Positions 15,802 to 24,840 of a stretch of DNA of 32,447 nt are shown here, in pieces. Location: NCBI GenBank assembly GCA_934385475.1, contig CAKRPS010000028.1:1-32447 (forward strand). Reading direction: 5' to 3'. The DNA is from an uncultured Lachnospiraceae bacterium. GTDB taxonomy: Bacteria > Bacillota > Clostridia > Lachnospirales > Lachnospiraceae. Numbering within the stretch: position 1 is the stretch's first letter; each line of letters starts with the position of its first letter. The position numbers and the translations under genes were made by a program. The notes under the pieces were generated by a model. That model searched no databases, was not told the origin of the DNA, and worked only from the letters and a program-made list of their open reading frames with translations.

Positions 15802-18356
15802 CCGCAGCACTGTTTGTATTTCTTGCCGGAACCACACGGGCAGGGATCATTGGGGTATACCTTTGCCTCCATCCGTTTTACCGGTCCCTTCTGTACGCTG
15901 TCATCCTTGTTGGTACCTGTCACCTTGGCAACCTGTTCTCTCTCAACCTTCTGTTCAATGCGTACGTGGAAGAGCAGACGAACCGTCTCTTCCTTGATGT
16001 TCTGTGTCATTTCATCGAACATCTCATAACCACTCAGCTTATACTCCACAAGCGGATCTTTCTGTCCATATGCCTGCAGACCAGCTCCCTGACGCAGCTG
16101 TTCCATATCGTCGATATGGTCCATCCACTTACGGTCAATTACCTTCAGCAGGATCACACGCTCGATCTCACGGATTGCCTCAGGCTCCGGGAACTCTGCT
16201 TCCTTGCTCTCATAAAGCTTTACGGCTTCTTCCTTGAGCTGCTGCTTGAGGCTGTTCTTCTTAGGCTTCAATACACGCTCGGGTGTCACCGGCTTGATCG
16301 GAACCGTCGGAAGCAACAGGGTATTGAGCTCATTGTAATTCCACTCTTCGTAATCGGTATCGTCGCCGATGCAGATATCCACGCAATTCTCTGTGATATC
16401 CGTGATCATCTTATAAATTGCATCACGCATACTTTCGCCATCCAGTACACGTCTTCTCTCTTCATAGATGATCTCTCTCTGCTCATTCATAACCTGGTCA
16501 TACTCGAGCAGGCTCTTACGGATACCAAAGTTGTTATTTTCAATCTTCTTCTGTGCCGATTCAATGGCCTTGGTCAGTGCCTTATGCTGGATCTCCTGTC
16601 CTTCCGGAATTCCCAGTGCATTGAACATCGAGATCATACGGTCTGATCCGAACAGTCTCATCAGATCATCTTCCAATGAGATAAAGAATTTGGATTCACC
16701 GGGATCTCCCTGACGTCCGGAACGTCCACGGAGCTGATTGTCTATACGTCTCGACTCATGCCGCTCCGTACCGACGATCATCAGACCACCGGCTGCTCTC
16801 GCCTCTTCATCCAGCTTGATATCTGTACCACGTCCTGCCATGTTGGTAGCGATCGTAACTGCTCCGTGTACACCGGCATCCGCAACGATCTCTGCCTCTA
16901 ACTCATGGAACTTTGCATTCAGCACTTTATGTTCTATTCCGCGCTTTTTGAGGAGCGCACTCAGCTCTTCCGATGCGTCGATATTGATCGTACCGACCAG
17001 AACCGGCTGCTGTTTCGCATGTGCTGCCTCGACAGCCGCGATAATCGCATTTAATTTTTCTTTCTTGGTCTTATATACGGCATCCTGATGATCGATACGC
17101 GCTACTGGCTTGTTTGTCGGGATCTCCACAACATCCATTCCGTAAATATCACGGAATTCTTTCTCCTCCGTGAGTGCCGTACCGGTCATGCCGGCTTTCT
17201 TTTCAAACTTGTTGAAGAAGTTCTGGAAGGTGATCGTGGCAAGCGTCTTGCTCTCTCTCTTGACCTTCACATGCTCCTTCGCCTCGATTGCCTGATGCAG
17301 ACCATCCGAATACCGTCTTCCGGGCATGATACGTCCGGTAAACTCATCAACGATAAGTACCTGATCGTCCTTTACCACATAGTCCTGGTCACGGAACATC
17401 AGATTGTGTGCACGCAGTGCCAGGATAATATTGTGCTGGATCTCCAGATTCTCCGGATCGGCAAGGTTCTCGATCTGGAAAAATCTCTCTACCTTCGCAA
17501 CACCCTGTGCAGTCAGGTTGACTACCTTGTCCTTCTCATTGACAATGAAGTCTCCTGTCTCTTCACGCTCCACTCCCATGATGGCATCCATCTTTGTCAG
17601 CTCTTCCATGTCCTCGCCACGGGTGAGCTGTCTTGCCAGAATATCACATGCCTCATAGAGCTTTGTCGACTTGCCGCTCTGTCCGGAAATGATCAGAGGG
17701 GTTCTCGCCTCATCGATCAATACCGAGTCCACCTCGTCGATGATCGCATAGTGCAGATCTCTCAGAACAAGCTGTTCTTTGTAAATTACCATGTTGTCAC
17801 GCAGGTAGTCAAATCCCAGCTCGTTGTTTGTTACATAAGTGATATCACAGTTATAAGCTGCCCGACGCTCTTCCGGTTTCATGTCGTTAAGGACAACTCC
17901 AACCTTGAGTCCCAGGAACTCATGTACCTGTCCCATCCATTCCGCATCACGCTTTGCCAGATAATCGTTGACCGTTACTACATGTACACCCTTTCCTTCG
18001 AGGGCATTCAGGTATGCAGGAAGCAGACAGGTCTGTGTCTTACCTTCTCCTGTTCTCATCTCCGCGATACGTCCCTGATGGAGGATGATACCACCCATAA
18101 GCTGTACCCGGTAATGCTCTGTGTTCATCACACGTCTGGCTGCCTCACGCACCGTTGCATAGGCCTCTACCAGAAGGTCATCCAAAGTCTCCCCTTCTGC
18201 CAGTCTCTTCTTATATTCTTTTGTCTTATCACGCAGCTGCTCATCGGTCAGTTCCAGCATCGTCGGTCTGAGAGCCTCGATCTTGTCCACCAGTCCAATG
18301 ATCCGCTTGATTTCTCTTTCGCTGTGTGTTCCAAATACCTTCTGTATTACACTCAT
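15789..18356 (-). CDS. secA: SecA, preprotein translocase ATPase
   Basis: SecA drives protein export through SecYEG with ATP. The 855-residue protein has Walker A RTGEGKT (~101-107), the Walker B-type [12 protein letters not shown], the GTDI and [13 protein letters not shown] helicase motifs and a complete C-terminal zinc domain ending [13 protein letters not shown], which binds SecB or the ribosome in other bacteria. An in-frame ATG at 18389 is 11 codons upstream, but [19 protein letters not shown] aligns with known SecA starts and has GAGG five bases before it. It has a good promoter and is followed 70 bp later by prfB, a common gene order in Bacillota. Confidence 0.97.
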   Translation of the reverse strand: MSVIQKVFGTHSEREIKRIIGLVDKIEALRPTMLELTDEQLRDKTKEYKKRLAEGETLDDLLVEAYATVREAARRVMNTEHYRVQLMGGIILHQGRIAEMRTGEGKTQTCLLPAYLNALEGKGVHVVTVNDYLAKRDAEWMGQVHEFLGLKVGVVLNDMKPEERRAAYNCDITYVTNNELGFDYLRDNMVIYKEQLVLRDLHYAIIDEVDSVLIDEARTPLIISGQSGKSTKLYEACDILARQLTRGEDMEELTKMDAIMGVEREETGDFIVNEKDKVVNLTAQGVAKVERFFQIENLADPENLEIQHNIILALRAHNLMFRDQDYVVKDDQVLIVDEFTGRIMPGRRYSDGLHQAIEAKEHVKVKRESKTLATITFQNFFNKFEKKAGMTGTALTEEKEFRDIYGMDVVEIPTNKPVARIDHQDAVYKTKKEKLNAIIAAVEAAHAKQQPVLVGTINIDASEELSALLKKRGIEHKVLNAKFHELEAEIVADAGVHGAVTIATNMAGRGTDIKLDEEARAAGGLMIVGTERHESRRIDNQLRGRSGRQGDPGESKFFISLEDDLMRLFGSDRMISMFNALGIPEGQEIQHKALTKAIESAQKKIENNNFGIRKSLLEYDQVMNEQREIIYEERRRVLDGESMRDAIYKMITDITENCVDICIGDDTDYEEWNYNELNTLLLPTVPIKPVTPERVLKPKKNSLKQQLKEEAVKLYESKEAEFPEPEAIREIERVILLKVIDRKWMDHIDDMEQLRQGAGLQAYGQKDPLVEYKLSGYEMFDEMTQNIKEETVRLLFHVRIEQKVEREQVAKVTGTNKDDSVQKGPVKRMEAKVYPNDPCPCGSGKKYKQCCGRLR

Positions 18357-18414
18357 AATTGCCTCGTTTCTTTCTCTCCCCGAAAACACCGGGTTGTATA
18401 AAACATCAGGCTAT

Positions 18415-18443
18415 ATTCTAACAGATTTATGTTGTAAATTCAA
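18415..18443 (-). promoter_or_regulatory. Promoter candidate for secA
   Basis: TTGAAT (18443-18438), 17-bp spacer and TAGAAT (18420-18415) on the minus strand, ~59 bases before the secA ATG. Confidence 0.65.
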
Positions 18444-18502
18444 CTAGGCGCGAAGATTATTCCCTGTAATATCTCCCGGGATCCCCTTATTTTCGCGTTT
18501 TC

Positions 18503-21133
18503 TTAGCACTCTTTAATACATTGCTGTACATATGCCAGTTTCTGCATCAACATCTTATGATTCTCCATAAGAAAAGCTTCTTCTTTTCCTGCCGCCGCGT
18601 ACTGAAGTTTCTCTGAAAGATTCCCAATCTCCGTCAGTCCAAGCGTTCTCGAAGTTCCCTTGAGCGCGTGCACCTGTTCCTCATAATGCTCCCAGTTCCG
18701 CTCCCCGTAGGCTTTCTCAAGCTCACCCTTTCTTCCGCTGTCCGCATACTCTCTCAGCATCTCCAGATAAAATTCCTCGCTGTCTGCACAGTACAAAAGT
18801 CCCTTCTCGATCTCCAGTCCCGGGATCTTTGCCTGCAAAGACGCAAGCTTTGCCTTCTCCTCCGTTTCAGCTTCCTCTGCCTTTGGCAAAACCTCCACCT
18901 GCTCTTGCACGCCGTCCTTAGTTCTGTGTACTTTCTCTTCCGGCAGATACTGTAGAAGCTTTCGCTCCAACCGTTCTCCGTCAATCGGTTTTGACAGATA
19001 ATCATCAAAGCCATTCTCCAGATATAGTTCCCGCATTCCGGATAATGCATTTGCAGTAAGCATAATGACAGGCGTGTCACAGCTCATATTATCCGGCATC
19101 CGTTTCAGGCACTTAAGTGTTTCTATTCCATCCATTTCCGGCATCATATGATCCATAAAGATCACATCATATTTTGTCTTCTTCACAAGTTCGATACATT
19201 CTGCTCCGCTGTATGCCGTATCGATCCCGATGTGTGTCTGTTTCAGAAGATTCTGTATTACCTTCAGGTTCATCTCCACATCATCAACCACAAGGATCTT
19301 CGCATCCGGCGCCGTGAAGGCCGCCCCCTCATAACGGGCATTACGCTCCTCCAGTGTTTTCAGATTCAGCTTACCAATCGGTGAGGCATCCACAACCTTC
19401 TGTGGAATCACTACCGTAAATTCCGTACCCTTTCCATATTCGCTGGAAACCGTGATCGTTCCGTTCATCAGACGCAGAAGCTCTTTGGTAATGTTCATCC
19501 CCAGACCGGTACCTTCGACATTCCGGTTGTGCTCCATATCAAAGCGTTCAAACTTTTCAAATAGTTTGTTCAGATTTTCCTTGGAAATACCAATGCCGGT
19601 ATCCCGCACGACAACCCGCAGCATACAGGTATCCCCCTGTCTTTCCTCCGAAATTTCAAAGTCGATTTCACCCTGCTGTGTGTATTTCACGGCATTGGTC
19701 AGGAGATTGGTGATGATCTGTCTGACACGCACCATATCTCCATAGAGCTTGAACGGCAGCGTCTCCTGAGATTTCACACAGAGCCGGATTCCCTTCTTTG
19801 CTGCCCGGTCAGCTATCATATTATGACAGTCCACCAGAAGGGATGGCAGTTCGTATTCCGCCTCCATGATCTCCGTCTTTCCTGACTCGATCTTAGAGAT
19901 ATCCAGTACATCGTTGATCAGGGATAGCAGCGTCTCCGCCGAATTGTGGACTGCCAGCGCATACTCCCGCAGGCTTTCATCCTGTGCTTCCCGCAAAACC
20001 ATCTCATTCATTCCGATAATGGCGTTGATCGGTGTTCTGATCTCATGTGACATGTTTGCCAGGAAATCACTTTTGGCCTGATTGGCAGCAAGCACCTTGT
20101 TGACCATCTCTTCTTCCTGTGTCAGATCATAAACATAGGCAATAATGCAGTACAATTCTCCCTTTTTCTTATGGACGACCGAAAACTGGATACCACAGCT
20201 CACCTCTCTTTTACGGGAGCGCATTCTGCCAAAGTCCAGTTCACCCTGCACAACCCCCTCAAGAAAATGTTCCGCTGATTCTTCCCGTATCTTAAAAAGA
20301 TCGCTCAGCCGCTGCCCCGTGCGGTGCTCCAGTTCAAAAAACTCATTTGCCGCATCATTTGCAAGGTATACCCGGTAGTCAGTATCAAATATCAGAATAT
20401 TGGCATCCGAAGACTGAAACACATAGTCACACAGATTTTTGACCGTGATATTCAGTTCGTTCGTCTGCACGCAGAAATACCAAAGGATCATGAACGAAGC
20501 GGCTCCTCCCATCCCGGAGGAAGGAAAAGACGGCTTGTGGAACATCGGCAGGACCGTGTCCGGTAACGCAAACAGCATTAAACAGAAATGGGAAGCTATC
20601 ATACAGGATATGAAACGTCTGCTCTGCTGTGTGTTTTTGCCGTAAAACCACTTGGCAGCCAGAACAAACAGCATGACGAAGCTGACCATGATATAAACCC
20701 TGTGTCCTAAAGTGACAGTGTTGTCATGAACGAAATAGGCCATCCTGCCCGGCACAAGAACATACTCGTGTCCTGCATACATACCAAATGCCACCGCATC
20801 CGCCAGACCGTACAGACTGTATAAAATAAGAACGACCATTCTTTTACCGAATGGCCATAAGACTAGACTCATAAGCAGGCCAAGTACCCCGGTCAGGTAG
20901 CCTGCGATTCCAAGAACTCCAAAAAAGCGCCAGAATTTCGCCAGCTTTACCGTATCTGCCATCCCCATAAGACCGTAACCATAACACCAGAACGTCACGG
21001 CCACCCCCATCCAGAGAATGTAAATACTGTTCTGGGCATCCGACACCTTTTCCCTTGCATAATAGCTGATCCCGCATACTGCCGTAGTGGTTCCCAGTAC
21101 AAGCAGCAGCGCATTCACCAGATTTCCTATCAT
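18503..21133 (-). CDS. Hybrid sensor histidine kinase with 7TM, PAS, REC and HPt domains
   Basis: The 876-residue membrane kinase has, from the N-terminus, about seven hydrophobic segments (to ~225, 7TM histidine-kinase sensor type), a PAS-like domain (~230-345), HisKA with the phosphoacceptor in FLANMSHEIRTPIN (His363), HATPase with ITNLLTNAVKYT, DTGIGIS and GTGLGM, a receiver with Asp661 (VIFMDHMMPEMDG) and Lys715, and a C-terminal HPt domain with His822 (HALKGTSR). All catalytic residues are present, so a His-Asp-His relay is possible. A GTG/ATG pair exists at the start; the ATG at 21133 with GGAGGAAAGT is preferred. It begins 20 bp after the single-domain regulator, its likely partner. 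Confidence 0.95.
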   Translation of the reverse strand: MIGNLVNALLLVLGTTTAVCGISYYAREKVSDAQNSIYILWMGVAVTFWCYGYGLMGMADTVKLAKFWRFFGVLGIAGYLTGVLGLLMSLVLWPFGKRMVVLILYSLYGLADAVAFGMYAGHEYVLVPGRMAYFVHDNTVTLGHRVYIMVSFVMLFVLAAKWFYGKNTQQSRRFISCMIASHFCLMLFALPDTVLPMFHKPSFPSSGMGGAASFMILWYFCVQTNELNITVKNLCDYVFQSSDANILIFDTDYRVYLANDAANEFFELEHRTGQRLSDLFKIREESAEHFLEGVVQGELDFGRMRSRKREVSCGIQFSVVHKKKGELYCIIAYVYDLTQEEEMVNKVLAANQAKSDFLANMSHEIRTPINAIIGMNEMVLREAQDESLREYALAVHNSAETLLSLINDVLDISKIESGKTEIMEAEYELPSLLVDCHNMIADRAAKKGIRLCVKSQETLPFKLYGDMVRVRQIITNLLTNAVKYTQQGEIDFEISEERQGDTCMLRVVVRDTGIGISKENLNKLFEKFERFDMEHNRNVEGTGLGMNITKELLRLMNGTITVSSEYGKGTEFTVVIPQKVVDASPIGKLNLKTLEERNARYEGAAFTAPDAKILVVDDVEMNLKVIQNLLKQTHIGIDTAYSGAECIELVKKTKYDVIFMDHMMPEMDGIETLKCLKRMPDNMSCDTPVIMLTANALSGMRELYLENGFDDYLSKPIDGERLERKLLQYLPEEKVHRTKDGVQEQVEVLPKAEEAETEEKAKLASLQAKIPGLEIEKGLLYCADSEEFYLEMLREYADSGRKGELEKAYGERNWEHYEEQVHALKGTSRTLGLTEIGNLSEKLQYAAAGKEEAFLMENHKMLMQKLAYVQQCIKEC

Positions 21134-21153
21134 ACTTTCCTCCACCTGTTCCT

Positions 21154-21513
21154 CTAACAGTGCACATACCGATGCACACTTTCTCTCAGCAGCTCCGGTG
21201 CAAACGGCTTGATCAGGCAGCCCTGTGCCCCTACCGTCCGAACTCTTTGCTGCATATCCTGATCATCATCGGCTGTTATAAACAGGATTGGCGTATCGCA
21301 TATGCTGCGGATATGTTCAAAGGTCTCAAAGCCATCCATCCCCGGCATTTTCACATCCAGCAGGATAAGATCCATCGGCTTTTCCTCCAGTACCTTCAGC
21401 GCCTGTTCACCATCCAGCGCGCTGTATGCGACACAGTCTTCTTCTTTTTTTAAAATGTGTTCTACAATCCGAATATTAATCGGCTCGTCATCTACTACTA
21501 ATATCTTTTTCAT
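21154..21513 (-). CDS. Single-domain CheY-like response regulator
   Basis: The 119-residue protein is a lone receiver: acidic pair Asp8-Asp9 (VVDDEP), phosphoacceptor Asp53 (LLDVKMPGMDG), Thr80 and Lys102 (IKPF) are all intact, and there is no output domain. A longer in-frame start at 21558 runs back into the terminator and is rejected in favour of MKKILVVDDE. The gene precedes the hybrid kinase by 20 bp, so it is probably the acceptor of phosphate from the HPt domain. It could act on a partner protein as CheY and Spo0F do. A terminator hairpin sits just upstream of its start. Confidence 0.93.
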   Translation of the reverse strand: MKKILVVDDEPINIRIVEHILKKEEDCVAYSALDGEQALKVLEEKPMDLILLDVKMPGMDGFETFEHIRSICDTPILFITADDDQDMQQRVRTVGAQGCLIKPFAPELLRESVHRYVHC

Positions 21514-21548
21514 TCTATCCCTTATCTTCTCCAAAAGCAATCCCGCCG

Positions 21549-21590
21549 TAAAAAACAAACGGGCAGAAGACCTTCGTCGGCCCTCTGCCC
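21549..21590 (-). terminator. Rho-independent terminator after the lipoprotein gene
   Basis: GGGCAGA with TCTGCCC (and further G-C/G-T pairs) around GACGAA forms a strong stem at 21561-21590, followed on the minus strand by GTTTGTTTTTTA. It lies ~75 bp after the lipoprotein stop and ~36 bp before the response-regulator start. Confidence 0.88.
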
Positions 21591-21610
21591 ATTAATCCCC
21601 TTTGCACCAC

Positions 21611-21639
21611 ATTATCGCATCACAAAGTCCGCACAGCAA
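21611..21639 (-). promoter_or_regulatory. Promoter candidate for the regulator/kinase operon
   Basis: TTGCTG (21639-21634), 17-bp spacer and GATAAT (21616-21611), with an upstream TG, on the minus strand. It lies before the terminator hairpin, so its transcript would meet the hairpin almost at once. Confidence 0.4.
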
Positions 21640-21665
21640 AACCTGTGTATTCGTTACTTATGATG

Positions 21666-22403
21666 TTATTCAGCTGCCTGCATGTTGTCTACAACTGTGT
21701 TAAGACCATCCAGAATGTTCTCCATAGCACCGTTCAGTGTCTCTGCATCTGCCTCAGTTACCTGTGTCTGATCGATGTCACCCATCTCTGTGATGATAGC
21801 TTCTGCCTCTTTCAGAGCATCCTCAACATCTGCATCTGCTGCTACGTCATCAGAGTTGTAAAGCTCAACTACTGCATTGTAAGCATCAGTCATAGCAGAG
21901 TAGTTCTCCTGCAGTGTTGCCCATGTCTCATCAGATACTACTTCGTCGGAACCTGTTGTTCCCTCTGCTGCATCCATACCGTCAACCAGAAGGCTCAGTG
22001 CATCCAGAATATCCATCATAGCGCTGTTCAGTGTCTCTGCATCTGCCTCAGCTACCTGTGTCTGATCGATGTCACCCATCTGATTGATAACGTCTTCTGC
22101 CTGTGTCAGTACATCCTCAATATCAGCGTCTGCTGCTACTTCGTCGGAGTTGTATAACTCAACTACTGCATTGTAAGCGTCTACCATAGCTGCATAGTTA
22201 TCCTGCAGTGCTGACCATGTCTCATCTGTCACCATACCATCAGCTGCTGCATCCTCAGTTGTCTCTTCTGCTGCATCCTCAGTTGTCTCTTCTGCAGTTT
22301 CCTCTACTGCTGCCTCAGCAGGTTCGCTGCTTCCGCCACATCCTGTAAGGGTTCCCATAACCATAACTGCTGATAATACGATTGCTGCTAACTTTCTTTT
22401 CAT
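21666..22403 (-). CDS. Lipoprotein with two tandem ~90-residue repeats, function unknown
   Basis: The 245-residue product has a lipoprotein signal peptide with lipobox LTGC (Cys22), then a Glu/Thr/Ala-rich linker with EETTEDAA repeated exactly twice (residues ~38-53). The rest is two copies of a helical acidic unit (residues 58-147 and 156-245, period 98 residues) with about 65 of 90 residues identical by eye; both contain DAYNAVVELYNSD and GDIDQTQV. The units have no cysteine. The pattern suggests repeated helical hairpins or a binding surface outside the cell. It follows the 128-residue gene by 33 bp, probably in one operon, and a strong terminator follows it. I do not recognise the family. 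Confidence 0.9.
   Translation of the reverse strand: MKRKLAAIVLSAVMVMGTLTGCGGSSEPAEAAVEETAEETTEDAAEETTEDAAADGMVTDETWSALQDNYAAMVDAYNAVVELYNSDEVAADADIEDVLTQAEDVINQMGDIDQTQVAEADAETLNSAMMDILDALSLLVDGMDAAEGTTGSDEVVSDETWATLQENYSAMTDAYNAVVELYNSDDVAADADVEDALKEAEAIITEMGDIDQTQVTEADAETLNGAMENILDGLNTVVDNMQAAE
21669..21938 (-). repeat. Direct repeat copy 2 in the lipoprotein gene
   Basis: This encodes residues 156-245. Near-identical DNA (about 50 bases with one mismatch around 21732-21782) recurs 294 bp away, so the duplication is recent or still being homogenised. Confidence 0.85.
21963..22232 (-). repeat. Direct repeat copy 1 in the lipoprotein gene
   Basis: This encodes residues 58-147, the first copy of the repeated unit. 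Confidence 0.85.
22246..22293 (-). repeat. Perfect 24-bp tandem repeat (two units)
   Basis: The same 24 bases occur at 22246-22269 and 22270-22293 and encode EETTEDAA twice in the linker behind the lipobox. A repeat like this can change length by slippage in frame. Confidence 0.9.
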
Positions 22404-22436
22404 AATAATGCTTCTCCTCTTCCTTTTAGAAAATAA

Positions 22437-22823
22437 TTATATTGCCATTGCATTGATAGTATCTGCTACCCTGGTCACCTGCTCCATGCACATTTTCTTG
22501 GTCTTGCCAAGTCCGGCGGTTATTGTCGTAAGGCCATCCGTCAGATCGTCAATCACCATGTTGGTCACCATATTGCCAAGTCCTGCAATAATGGTGCTCC
22601 TCTGTACCTGGAATTTGCCTTTGCCCAAGTCGCAGATCCAGATCTGATTATTCCGGTCGAACTGTGGGAATACAATCACAGTATTCAGTCCGTGTTTCAC
22701 CAGAGAAGGTTTCCCTGCTTCAAACTCCACGTCCTTAATCTTCTCATAAAGATCCTGCAGTGTAGCACATGTCTTCACATTCAGCTTCTCTATTTTGACA
22801 CCAAGTAATTCTCCTACTCCCAT
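22437..22823 (-). CDS. Unknown 128-residue cytoplasmic protein
   Basis: No signal peptide or clear membrane helix is seen. The N-terminal half (MGVGELLGVKIEKLN... to FPQFDRNNQIWICDLGKGKF) looks alpha/beta. The C-terminal half has small hydrophobic and Gly/Thr-rich patches (STIIAGLGNMVTNMVIDD, LTTITAGLGKTKKM) that could be amphipathic helices. It has an AAGGAG ribosome binding site and is first in an operon with the repeat lipoprotein. A LytTR regulator gene lies just upstream on the same strand. I recognise no family, so no function is given. Confidence 0.78.
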   Translation of the reverse strand: MGVGELLGVKIEKLNVKTCATLQDLYEKIKDVEFEAGKPSLVKHGLNTVIVFPQFDRNNQIWICDLGKGKFQVQRSTIIAGLGNMVTNMVIDDLTDGLTTITAGLGKTKKMCMEQVTRVADTINAMAI

Positions 22824-22867
22824 CGTGTTCTCCTTCCTTCGTCACATCTGTTTCATCAACATGTCTC

Positions 22868-22896
22868 ATTATGCAACAAAACTTCGGATAACACAA
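22868..22896 (-). promoter_or_regulatory. Promoter candidate for the 128-residue gene and lipoprotein
   Basis: TTGTGT (22896-22891), 17-bp spacer and CATAAT (22873-22868) on the minus strand. The -35 box lies in one arm of the 9-bp inverted repeat ATAACACAA/TTGTGTTAT, so it may overlap an operator. Confidence 0.45.
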
Positions 22897-22959
22897 CTAC
22901 CATTTTATCGCCTTTTGCCATGCGTTTTGGCACTTGACATTTTCGTCAAATTGTGTTAT
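22888..22959 (-). repeat. Nested inverted repeats between the LytTR gene and the 128-residue gene
   Basis: A perfect 9-bp inverted repeat (ATAACACAA at 22888-22896 with TTGTGTTAT at 22951-22959) encloses two smaller ones, TTGAC/GTCAA (22934-22938, 22945-22949) and TGCCA/TGGCA. It could fold as a three-way junction or act as paired operator half-sites. The right arm overlaps the LytTR stop codon. Confidence 0.5.
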
Positions 22960-23663
22960 GTATCTTGTCCTTTATTAACTAACGCCCTTGCTGCCGGCAG
23001 TTTTCTGCGCGTCACATGAACCATGTCCCCATTACGCATCTGTAATGTCATCAGTTCCGTATCAAGCCCCTGCACATACTCAGGATTCACATAATAACTC
23101 TGATGAGACCTGAAAAAATCATTTCGTTCAAAGGCGTCCGCCATATCATTCAGCCGCTCTGTCATCTTGCAGACACTGCCATCCTCCAGATACAGCAGCA
23201 CAAGATTTCTCTGCCGTTCCGCGTACATGATCCGGTTGAACGGTATCTGATAGGTTGTCCTGTCATAGGTGAACTCCAGATGCGGGATCAGTGCAAGCGC
23301 CGCCACTGCCTTACGCAGAAGTTCTGTCACCGCCTCCCGCAGGATCGGTTTCTCCAGATAGCAGAGTGCCCCCATCCGGAAACCGTCCAGTGCATGCTCC
23401 TTGCTGGACGTGGCAAAGGCCACCGGAACCGTCTTATCCTTCTCCCGGATCCTGTTGACAGCCTCCACGCCATCCATCCCCATCATGTAGATATCCATAA
23501 TGACCAGGTCAAAGCGCCCGGCATAGTATTCTTCCAAAAGCTCCTCTGCCGATGAAAAAAGCGTACACACTGCTGGAACACCGCACTCCATAATATGCTT
23601 TTGCAGAATCGCCCTCTCCATCGAATCATCGTCACAGACCGCCACACGCAGTACCGTATCCAT
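22956..23663 (-). CDS. LytTR-family response regulator
   Basis: The 235-residue protein has a receiver domain (Asp57 in VIMDIYMMGMDG, acidic cluster CDDD at 10-13, Lys105 in LEKP) and a C-terminal LytTR DNA-binding domain (~130-225, IMYAERQRNLVLLYL, SHQSYYVNPEYV). A longer in-frame reading back to 23780 passes through the terminator hairpin and is rejected; the chosen ATG has AGGAG seven bases upstream. No histidine kinase gene is adjacent, so its partner is elsewhere or the hybrid kinase ~2 kb away. LytTR regulators often control membrane, virulence or quorum genes; the natural target here is the next operon. Confidence 0.92.
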   Translation of the reverse strand: MDTVLRVAVCDDDSMERAILQKHIMECGVPAVCTLFSSAEELLEEYYAGRFDLVIMDIYMMGMDGVEAVNRIREKDKTVPVAFATSSKEHALDGFRMGALCYLEKPILREAVTELLRKAVAALALIPHLEFTYDRTTYQIPFNRIMYAERQRNLVLLYLEDGSVCKMTERLNDMADAFERNDFFRSHQSYYVNPEYVQGLDTELMTLQMRNGDMVHVTRRKLPAARALVNKGQDT

Positions 23664-23682
23664 CGATTTTCTCCTCTTTTCC

Positions 23683-23727
23683 CAAAAACACCCCCATTTC
23701 CGGAAAATGCCCATCGGAAACGGGGGT
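23683..23727 (-). terminator. Rho-independent terminator of ptb-buk
   Basis: ACCCCC-A-TTTCCG (23690-23702) pairs with CGGAAA-C-GGGGGT (23715-23727), followed on the minus strand by GTTTTTGG. A T run also follows on the plus strand. It is ~25 bp after the buk stop and ~20 bp before the LytTR start. Confidence 0.88.
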
Positions 23728-23751
23728 ATGCTTTTTTGAACTCTTATCTGC

Positions 23752-24819
23752 TTAGTAAACCATTGCCTTCTCTTCACCATTCAGAACTCTGAGTCCGCCC
23801 TGAACAAGCGCAAGAAGCTCATCCTCACCCGGATATACCGTGAAAGGAGCGATCCACTCTGCTCTCTCTTTCAGACCTGCAACGACGGTCTTGTCATAGG
23901 CAATACCACCTGTCACAATGATCTGATCAATCTTTCCATTCAGAACGCAGGCCATAGAACCGATATCCTTTGCTACCTGCATGATGAATGCGTCACGCAC
24001 CTCGGCAGCCTTGGCATCTCCCTCCTGTACCATCTTCGATACGTCTCTCATATCGTTGGTTCCGCAGTATGCGTTGAATCCACCGCCACCAACGATCTTC
24101 TTGTAAACTTCCTTCTCGGTATACTTTCCGGAGAAGCACATTCTGATCAACGCTCCACTCGGCACACCGCCCGCACGCTCCGGAGAGAATGCTCCGTCTC
24201 CGTCCAATGCATTAAAGATATCGATAACCTTACCCTGCTTATGGGCTCCAACAGAAACACCACCACCCATATGTACTACTATCAGGTTAAGTGCGTCATA
24301 GCTCTTGCCATTTTCCTTCGCATAACGCTTCGCTACTGCCTTCTGGTTCAGTGCATGGAACACACTGGTACGGGGAAGCTCCGGAACACCGGAATATCTG
24401 GAGATCGGCTCCAGCTCATCTACAACGACCGGATCAACGATATAGGAAGGAACACCGATGGAGTCACCGATCTCTCTTGCCAGAATACCGCCGAGGTTCG
24501 ACGCATGCTGTCCCTGTACGCCGACCTTCAGATCCTCCAGAAGTTCGTCGCTCACTGCGTAGGTACCACCCGGAATCGGCTTGAGCATACCGCCTCTTCC
24601 CACTACCATATCCAGGGAGTTGATATCAAAATTCTTTTCTTTCAGAAGATTGATGATAATATCCTTACGAAAATCCTTCTGGTCTACGATGGATGCGTAT
24701 TTTGCAATTTCCTCTGTAGAATGTCTGAGGGTCTCCTCAAACAACAATGTCTCGTCCTCAAACACACCGATCTTGGTGGATGTAGAACCCGGATTGATAA
24801 TCAAGCTTTTTACTGCCAT
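23752..24819 (-). CDS. buk: Butyrate kinase
   Basis: Butyrate kinase converts butyryl phosphate and ADP to butyrate and ATP. The 355-residue protein has the ASKHA-family phosphate-binding [13 protein letters not shown] near residues 9-21, [11 protein letters not shown], the [17 protein letters not shown] region and VTGGIAYDK. The length and NPGSTSTK motif favour butyrate kinase over acetate kinase (~400 residues). The adjacent ptb gene supports this. It starts 21 bp after the ptb stop, with GAGGAGAACAG before the ATG, and a strong terminator follows. It is part of the energy-conserving end of butyrate fermentation. Confidence 0.95.
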   Translation of the reverse strand: MAVKSLIINPGSTSTKIGVFEDETLLFEETLRHSTEEIAKYASIVDQKDFRKDIIINLLKEKNFDINSLDMVVGRGGMLKPIPGGTYAVSDELLEDLKVGVQGQHASNLGGILAREIGDSIGVPSYIVDPVVVDELEPISRYSGVPELPRTSVFHALNQKAVAKRYAKENGKSYDALNLIVVHMGGGVSVGAHKQGKVIDIFNALDGDGAFSPERAGGVPSGALIRMCFSGKYTEKEVYKKIVGGGGFNAYCGTNDMRDVSKMVQEGDAKAAEVRDAFIMQVAKDIGSMACVLNGKIDQIIVTGGIAYDKTVVAGLKERAEWIAPFTVYPGEDELLALVQGGLRVLNGEEKAMVY

Positions 24820-24840
24820 ACTGTTCTCCTCTCTGTCTGC

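Noticed and set aside
18440..18502. CGCGAA/TTCGCG and CCCGGG palindromes behind the kinase gene
   Set aside because: No T run follows and pairing is patchy, so I did not call a terminator.
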